NCBI GenBank assembly: GCA_024640545.1
Contig: JAHEEU010000005.1
Coordinates: 1 to 39,957, forward strand
From: Geobacteraceae bacterium
Lineage (GTDB): Bacteria; Desulfobacterota; Desulfuromonadia; Desulfuromonadales; BM103
Length of the DNA stretch: 39,957 bases
Reading direction: 5' to 3'
Part shown: one piece after another, positions 35,156 through 39,957 of the stretch
How positions within the stretch are numbered: position 1 is the first letter of the stretch
Layout of the letters: each line of letters begins with the position of its first letter
Made by a program: the position numbers and the translations under genes
Notes under the pieces: generated by a model
The model's input: the letters and a program-made list of their open reading frames with translations, nothing else
Told to the model about the DNA's origin: nothing
The model's database searches: none

Positions 35156-35295
35156 TGGAGACCTCCCTTTAATAGATTTAAGTTGAAAGGTTACCTAATA
35201 AACATCATGCATGATATTGATTGTTTCATTAAACGTGAATAATAAGATCACTAAGATGGTAATTTGGGTATAACAACGCCCAAGGACACTATGCA

Positions 35296-36234
35296 TCACC
35301 AAAATGTACTCAACCCAACGACGAAACTGTCCGAATCAACGCCGTTAGATTCCAGCGTTCGAGTGCCTACGTAAGATATTTTGCCTCCAAAGTGACGATT
35401 CAAAGGTATACCGACGCCGAGTGCCCATATCAGGTCCTGCTTACAATCGTCTTTTTGGGTCCCGTCAATTGAGGAACGGCCGCCATAATCATATCCGGCA
35501 CTCGCGCTCGCCCAAACCCCAGGGCGGAAGGTATAAATGAGATGCCCATTCAGTGAGTAAAGCGGGTCCTGCTCAAGTTTATGTTTGTTAAGGAAATCGT
35601 TATTGTCAGTATATATTGCAACGATTGCGGTCGTTTCAAACGACCATTTCCCTCGAGCATGGATTAATCCGATCTGGGGGCGGAAGGTGAACCGGTTGGT
35701 GCCGAGGTTGATGAGTTTATCGTCCATGTATTCACCGGTAGGCAGTTGAACTGACAGCCCTGTGCCGACAATGGTTTCAACCTTCGTTGCTGCACGATAT
35801 TTAGCGTACTCCTGAGGCTGCAGAGGCGGTGCACCGTAAAGATTGATCGCAAGCCGAACAATAGTGTCAGTCCAACCATTCCGCCTGACAGTTGTTGGGA
35901 CGCCGTCAACCAATCCTTCCCAACGGCCCTTCTGGTACCCTTGCAGAAAATCGATCCTGGCTGATTTATCAAATAAGGAAAATGTTCGAGTGTACTTCGC
36001 TACCCAGGTATCCAGATCTACTTGAGCATCTTCAATTTTGAGGACAGGGTCAAAGCTGATGTCAGCATTGGTATAGGCATAGCCCGCGCCGGCAAAGTTC
36101 GTATCAATGGGGAGATGGGCCCATCTCCTAGGCTCTAACTCCTCTGCAAGGCCTGAATTTGCACAGGATATTAACAATTGAAACAAAAGAAGTCCGTAGA
36201 CAAATCTATTTCCCAATTTACATTGGAAAAACAT
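35296..36234 (-). CDS. Outer-membrane transporter-like protein (Phenol_MetA_deg-type family)
   Basis: 312 aa from the ATG at 36234 (MFFQCKLGNRFVYG), with GGGGGG seven bases upstream; the track start is a TTG six codons earlier. Signal peptide to about residue 30 (ANSGLA). The mature start EPRRWAHLPIDTNFAGAGYAYTNADISFDP and its many alternating strands (GTGLSVQLPTGEYMDDKLIN, GVWASASAGYDYGG) match the outer-membrane barrel family named after meta-pathway phenol degradation genes. It ends in FVVGLSTFW; an aromatic last residue fits the barrel-assembly signal. Substrate unknown. Confidence 0.75.
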   Translation of the reverse strand: MFFQCKLGNRFVYGLLLFQLLISCANSGLAEELEPRRWAHLPIDTNFAGAGYAYTNADISFDPVLKIEDAQVDLDTWVAKYTRTFSLFDKSARIDFLQGYQKGRWEGLVDGVPTTVRRNGWTDTIVRLAINLYGAPPLQPQEYAKYRAATKVETIVGTGLSVQLPTGEYMDDKLINLGTNRFTFRPQIGLIHARGKWSFETTAIVAIYTDNNDFLNKHKLEQDPLYSLNGHLIYTFRPGVWASASAGYDYGGRSSIDGTQKDDCKQDLIWALGVGIPLNRHFGGKISYVGTRTLESNGVDSDSFVVGLSTFW

Positions 36235-36779
36235 GCGACGACCCCCCAGCAATTTTCAAAAACCCAGATAAATTAAGGTCTCGTCAATCTACACTAGGCG
36301 TGTTTCTAGATCAAAGAGGAAAGTCTCTCAGTTTTTTTAATTGGTTTCCTTATCTAAAGGCTTCCTGAACCTTGCCGCTATTGGTAACTCTCTTAAGGAC
36401 AGCGTGGTCTTGTTAGTAGCGTTCGGCTCGGGAAAGATGATATGTTAACGCCTAGCTTTGTTTATAATTAATGCAGGGCCATTTCGAGACTTGTGCCTTC
36501 CTTTGCACCGTGTCCACCTCCAGAAGTCTCCTCATGCGAGTTTGCTGCCTTCAAGCACATCAAACCCAAGCCGGGAGCCCTGCAAGGTATTCAGGCGGCA
36601 TTGCGCCAAGAGCAAAGATCATCGCTTTGGCAATATCACAAGTTGCCCCGCCGAACATTACAACGCTCATATAAAGAACAATAAACCATGTAGCCGCAAG
36701 GAATTAAAAGCTTTTTCACAAATTTCTCTGGCACTTATGCAGAAGTAAAAGTTTCCAAAAAATTCAAGAGGACTGATGC
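36235..36779. other. Divergent intergenic region, with one small membrane-like ORF
   Basis: This separates two divergent genes and must contain both promoters; none is clear. The overlapping plus-strand ORFs at 36458-36748 have no ribosome-binding sites. A minus-strand frame (36560-36670) has the look of a membrane-protein fragment and is listed separately. Confidence 0.5.
36560..36670 (-). CDS. Possible small membrane protein or gene remnant (36 aa)
   Basis: The frame reads MSVVMFGGATCDIAKAMIF and then ALGAMPPEYLAGLPAWV before a stop. It is open for ten more codons upstream (FLAATWFIVLY) without another ATG. The composition is that of a transmembrane segment plus a short loop, more protein-like than neighbouring frames. 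There is no ribosome-binding site, which favours a decayed gene fragment. I do not recognise the family. Confidence 0.2.
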   Translation of the reverse strand: MSVVMFGGATCDIAKAMIFALGAMPPEYLAGLPAWV

Positions 36780-38618
36780 ATGTTCTTCACCCGAAAAGTA
36801 ATCAGCGTAGAGGTTCGCTGGCTGTTCTGGCTTTTTGTTTTCAATATAATTCTGGCCGTAGCGGTGTCATGCCTATACCTGAGGACTTCGGGGGCGGCGC
36901 CTGAATCAACGGCTCTTGCCCTGTGGTTACTCTCCGCGATAAGCCATTATTCATCAATTGGCATCATCCCGTTTTTACTGTGCTATTTTTATCTCTTATC
37001 CTTAAGGAGAAGCCCTCGCTGGTTGAACATATTCGTTGTGATATTGTTCTCCTTCGCAGCATCTTTGCTGTTTGTTGACGTTATCGTATACGGATTATAT
37101 CGTTTTCATCTGAACGGTATGGTGTGGAACCTCATTGTAAGTGGGGTTGCCCTAGAGGTGCTATCGATACCCTGGACGACTTGGCTCGCCTTTGCTTTAG
37201 CCGTTGGCACAATCATCCTGGTACAGATCATTGCTGTGACATTGTTGCAGCGATATGTGCACAAGCTGCCGAAAATTCTCACCGTTGCAGTGTTCCTTGT
37301 GGTGATCATGATCGCCAACCAAGCCATCTATGCGTGGGCAGATTTTGTGCAATATTCTCCCGTGACCCGTTATGCCAACCTGCTCCCCGCCTACCGACCC
37401 CTTACTGCTAAACGCTTTCTCACCAGAATAGGGTTCAAACCAGTCTCGCACCCGCCCGCTTGGTCCGAACCTGTCTGGAGCAGCCTGCACTATCCACTTG
37501 AAGAACTTCAATGCGCCCCCCCTGAAAAACGCAAGAACATCCTAATGATTGTCATCGATTGCTGGCGCTTCGACATGCTGAATCTGGAGGCCGCCCCGAA
37601 AATCACTGAATTTGCGGCTGACAGCTTGGTTTTTGAAAACAACTACAGTGCGGGGAACACCACAAGGTTCAGTTTTTTCTCGTTGCTGTACGGAATATAC
37701 GGTACATACTGGCAGGCCTTCTTGACCGAGCAGCGGGGGCCTGAGTTGCTGCACCAGGTCAGGAAAGCCGGTTATGATGTCGGTATATACGCAAGTGCAC
37801 CACTATCCAACCCTGAGTTCGACCAGACCGTATTTGTTGACCTGCTCGACAGAATCAGCTTGAATCAACCAGGCAACCGGCCAGTGGACAGGGACGTGAC
37901 CATTACTGATAAGATGGTTAAGTTCCTCAAGGAGCATGACCCTTCACGGCCGTTTTTCGGTCTGCTTTTCTATGACGCCATTCATGCAAAACAGTTCCCT
38001 CCCGAGTTTGCCAAACACACTCCCTACCTCGAAAACGTCAACTACATTACTCTTGGTCCCGGGCAGGACCCAGTGCCGATGCGCAACGCCTACCTCAATG
38101 CCATGGCCTTCGTCGATGCCAATATTGGAGCAGTGCTTGAAACGATCGGGCAACGGGGACTTCTCGACGACACCGTGGTGATCATAACCGGTGACCATGG
38201 CGAGGAGATCAATGATCTTGGGCTCAACTACTGGGGACACAACAGCAACTTCGCCCAGTATCAGGTTCGCACCCCTTTGATAGTGAGAGTTCCCGGGCAG
38301 GTTCCCAGACGTTTTACCCATGTCACCACCCACCTTGACGTCGTACCGACCCTCATGCAGGTCGTATTCGGTTGCACCACGCCATCGTCGAGTTACAGCA
38401 ATGGTTATCTTTTGACTGATCCTGTCAGTCGACAGTTCGTGCATGTGAGTACTTGGGATAGCTTTGCCTTGGTGGAGAAGAACAGGATAAGTATCTTCGA
38501 GAATAAGGGTAGCTCCGAGGTGGTAGACGCCAGCTATCAACCGATCGAGGGGGCAGCGGTTGAACCAAAGCTTTACCGGGCAGCCCTTGAAGGAATGAGC
38601 ACCTTTTATGCACGATAA
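36780..38618 (+). CDS. yejM: YejM/PbgA-type inner-membrane sulfatase-fold protein
   Basis: 612 aa, close to E. coli YejM (586). Five membrane helices (about 11-33, 48-74, 83-105, 131-157, 166-187) are followed by a periplasmic alkaline-phosphatase-fold domain from about residue 250. The DUF3413-type part includes YGLYRFHLNGMVWNLIV and AIYAWADFVQYSPVTRYANL. In the domain, ILMIVIDCWRFD supplies metal-type residues, VIITGDHGEEIND is conserved, and the nucleophile position reads SAGNTTRFSFF with Thr instead of the Cys needed for formylglycine, so it is not a sulfatase. In enterobacteria YejM senses LPS and controls LpxC turnover through LapB. ATG at 36780 has AAGAGGA seven bases upstream. Confidence 0.9.
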   Translation: MFFTRKVISVEVRWLFWLFVFNIILAVAVSCLYLRTSGAAPESTALALWLLSAISHYSSIGIIPFLLCYFYLLSLRRSPRWLNIFVVILFSFAASLLFVDVIVYGLYRFHLNGMVWNLIVSGVALEVLSIPWTTWLAFALAVGTIILVQIIAVTLLQRYVHKLPKILTVAVFLVVIMIANQAIYAWADFVQYSPVTRYANLLPAYRPLTAKRFLTRIGFKPVSHPPAWSEPVWSSLHYPLEELQCAPPEKRKNILMIVIDCWRFDMLNLEAAPKITEFAADSLVFENNYSAGNTTRFSFFSLLYGIYGTYWQAFLTEQRGPELLHQVRKAGYDVGIYASAPLSNPEFDQTVFVDLLDRISLNQPGNRPVDRDVTITDKMVKFLKEHDPSRPFFGLLFYDAIHAKQFPPEFAKHTPYLENVNYITLGPGQDPVPMRNAYLNAMAFVDANIGAVLETIGQRGLLDDTVVIITGDHGEEINDLGLNYWGHNSNFAQYQVRTPLIVRVPGQVPRRFTHVTTHLDVVPTLMQVVFGCTTPSSSYSNGYLLTDPVSRQFVHVSTWDSFALVEKNRISIFENKGSSEVVDASYQPIEGAAVEPKLYRAALEGMSTFYAR

Positions 38619-38835
38619 CAATTTCTTTTTCAGAAAGTTGTGGTCAAAGCTGGGGGGCTTATTTATATTCCTACTTTTTCCGGGTGCTCAGATTACTCCC
38701 TAAAGGTATACCCACCCCAACTGTTTTGCAGCATGACTTACCGGGCGTTCCCACGGAATTATGACCTGTTTCTCATCGCGTCCAATGACCCAAGTGGTAT
38801 ATTTGAATCATTCTTATCCAACTGCGGAGGTAGTC

Positions 38836-39321
38836 ATGTTCAGGAAATACGTGCTGACGACAGGGCTTTTCTTGGCGATGCTGACCTATGCTTCTGCAGA
38901 GGTCTATCGTTGCCGAACCGCGGATGGCCGGTTGGTTATGACGGACAACCAGACCAAACTGCCTGCTGGTTGCACGCCGGTTGAAAATCCTCCAGGGACG
39001 GGCACCTTCAATGTCATGCCGAGCACCGAAGGGAGCGCCGTCCAGAGCCCTGCAAGGCAAAGTGAGGAGGCAGCCAGGCCCGACGCAACCGGAGGGAGTG
39101 CCGTGCAGGACCAGGCTCAAGCGCTGGTGCAGGGCTATAATGATGCCGTGACCAGACGCTACCATTCGAGCCGGGTCGTTGAGCAACAGCGGGCCATGCG
39201 GGAGATTACTGAATTGCGGCAGAAGAAACAGGAGACCCTTGAAAGCCTCGCCAAAAGCAGTCTAAGCCTTGATGAACGCAACTCAGTCAGAAAGATTCTC
39301 GATGGTATACCGCCCCGATGA
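38836..39321 (+). CDS. DUF4124-type exported protein with C-terminal coiled coil
   Basis: 161 aa from the ATG at 38836 (MFRKYVLTTGLFLAML), five bases after GGAGG; the track start 25 codons earlier is unsupported. Signal peptide residues 1-20 (TYASA). The mature start EVYRCRTADGRLVMTDNQTK with a second Cys (PAGCTPVEN) is the DUF4124 domain. A low-complexity linker (residues 55-95) leads to a helical, charged stretch EQQRAMREITELRQKKQETL likely to form a coiled coil. Function unknown; DUF4124 proteins are periplasmic and often sit near envelope genes. It is 217 bp after yejM. Confidence 0.85.
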   Translation: MFRKYVLTTGLFLAMLTYASAEVYRCRTADGRLVMTDNQTKLPAGCTPVENPPGTGTFNVMPSTEGSAVQSPARQSEEAARPDATGGSAVQDQAQALVQGYNDAVTRRYHSSRVVEQQRAMREITELRQKKQETLESLAKSSLSLDERNSVRKILDGIPPR

Positions 39322-39467
39322 CGGCTGTTATCGTGCACGTCCGGGAACACAGCGCTTCGTGGCAGGGAAATCATCGCCTCGGGCGGGGCGGCGCCGGGAA
39401 TCATGGCTCCGACATTGATTTGTCTGGCAAGACATCACAGCTGAAAGGCATCGTGAGAAGTTGACTT

Positions 39468-39957
39468 ATGACCCAGGGTTCCTTTGCTGGTGACATCTTC
39501 TGGGGGCTGCATTTTCTCATCCAGGTCACGCTGATCGTCAGGGTGCTGCTGCGGCCTCATCGGGATCCTGCGTCACGGGTCGCCTGGGTCGTGGTCATCA
39601 TCGCCCTGCCGGTGCTGGGGTTCCTGGCCTACATCCTGCTGGGCGAAACGAACATCGGCCGACGCCGCAAGGAGCGCATGCGCATCATCCTTGCCCAGTT
39701 GGCGGAGGTGAACGTCGACCCGGAGGCTCAGAAGGCGAACCTTCCCGGCGATGTGCCCCAGGATTACGCGCACCTGTTTCAGGCCGGGAAAACGGTCAAC
39801 GGCTTTGACGTCATCGGCGGCAATCGGGCGCACCTTCCGGAGGACTCAAATGCGACCATCGCCTCGCTGGTGGCAGACATCGACGCCGCGACTGACCACG
39901 TCCACCTGACCTTCTACATCTGGCTGCCGGACAACAACGGCTGCAAGGTGGCGCAGG
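39468..39957 (+). CDS. cls: Cardiolipin synthase (PLD family), N-terminal part, runs off the window
   Basis: ATG at 39468; 163 codons are visible before the window ends, so it is missing from the ORF track. Two N-terminal membrane segments (about 8-25 and 37-58) with ASRVAWVVVIIALPVLGFLA and YILLGETNIGRRRKE between and after them match bacterial cardiolipin synthase. It then reads FDVIGGNRAHLPEDSNATIA and DHVHLTFYIWLPDNNG, which lead toward the first HKD motif that lies beyond the edge. It would condense two phosphatidylglycerols into cardiolipin. The ribosome-binding site is weak (GAGAAG). An alternative membership within the PLD superfamily is unlikely. Confidence 0.88.
   Translation, partial: MTQGSFAGDIFWGLHFLIQVTLIVRVLLRPHRDPASRVAWVVVIIALPVLGFLAYILLGETNIGRRRKERMRIILAQLAEVNVDPEAQKANLPGDVPQDYAHLFQAGKTVNGFDVIGGNRAHLPEDSNATIASLVADIDAATDHVHLTFYIWLPDNNGCKVAQ

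Overview
The window looks like a chromosomal segment of a Gram-negative, anaerobic or facultative respiratory bacterium. The gene content best fits a Desulfuromonadales/Geobacter-like member of the former Deltaproteobacteria. That assignment is my inference from gene families: ResB cytochrome c biogenesis, NarGHJI with a c-type cytochrome, a Dcu/aspartase pair, MlaA and other outer-membrane proteins, and a small KFKRSSGWV-type protein of a kind I associate with Geobacter genomes. There are no rRNA or tRNA genes, insertion sequences, phage genes or CRISPR arrays. The first ~32 kb are GC-rich; about 33.0-36.8 kb is visibly more AT-rich and has long non-coding gaps.

Layout. 1-2.3 kb (all minus): the 5' end of resB, a secreted Cys-rich protein, a YciI-like protein and a single-domain PAS protein. 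2.4-12.6 kb (minus): a nitrate-respiration operon, in transcription order cytochrome c - narG - narH - narJ - narI - narK1 - narK2, probably running on into the PAS gene. 12.8-18.2 kb (plus, divergent): mobA - mobB - modE-like - modA - modB - modC - moeA, which takes up molybdate and builds and inserts the molybdenum cofactor NarG needs. Most junctions in both operons overlap. The two operons share a 263-bp divergent control region containing one FNR/DNR-type box (TTGAC-N4-ATCAA), placed about -39 to -42 from a nar promoter and exactly -61.5 from a predicted mob promoter. 18.3-21.5 kb (minus): a Dcu C4-dicarboxylate exchanger and an aspartase with an N-terminal cyclic-nucleotide-binding-like domain. 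21.6-25.5 kb: a secreted barrel-like protein, a membrane-anchored FMN/Fe-S glutamate-synthase-like protein, an RluA-type pseudouridine synthase and a PagL-like outer-membrane protein.

26.1-27.0 kb: a GNAT acetyltransferase and a cysteine-free Rrf2 regulator behind an inverted-repeat operator candidate. 27.6-30.7 kb: a three-gene unit of a TAXI-type solute-binding protein without a permease, a secreted alpha/beta-hydrolase and MlaA. 30.7-31.5 kb: a non-coding stretch with a strong candidate for a ~90-nt minus-strand small RNA carrying an anti-Shine-Dalgarno-like segment. 31.6-32.9 kb: glutamine synthetase I of the feedback-inhibited type. 33-36.2 kb (minus): small and secreted proteins (a KFKRSSGWV-type protein, a YYY-rich secreted protein, DUF4410, an outer-membrane Phenol_MetA_deg-like protein). 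36.8-39.96 kb (plus): a YejM/PbgA-type envelope protein, a DUF4124 protein and the 5' end of a cardiolipin synthase.

Two themes recur. One is anaerobic nitrogen metabolism: nitrate respiration with its Mo cofactor, aspartate/fumarate exchange, glutamate synthase and glutamine synthetase. The other is outer-membrane lipid handling: MlaA, PagL-like, YejM and cardiolipin synthase. The observations most worth a second look are the barrel-sandwich-like domain inserted in a periplasmic loop of NarK1, the sensor-fused aspartase, the candidate anti-SD small RNA, the permease-less TAXI/hydrolase/MlaA unit, and the single FNR box that appears to serve both nar and mob/mod.
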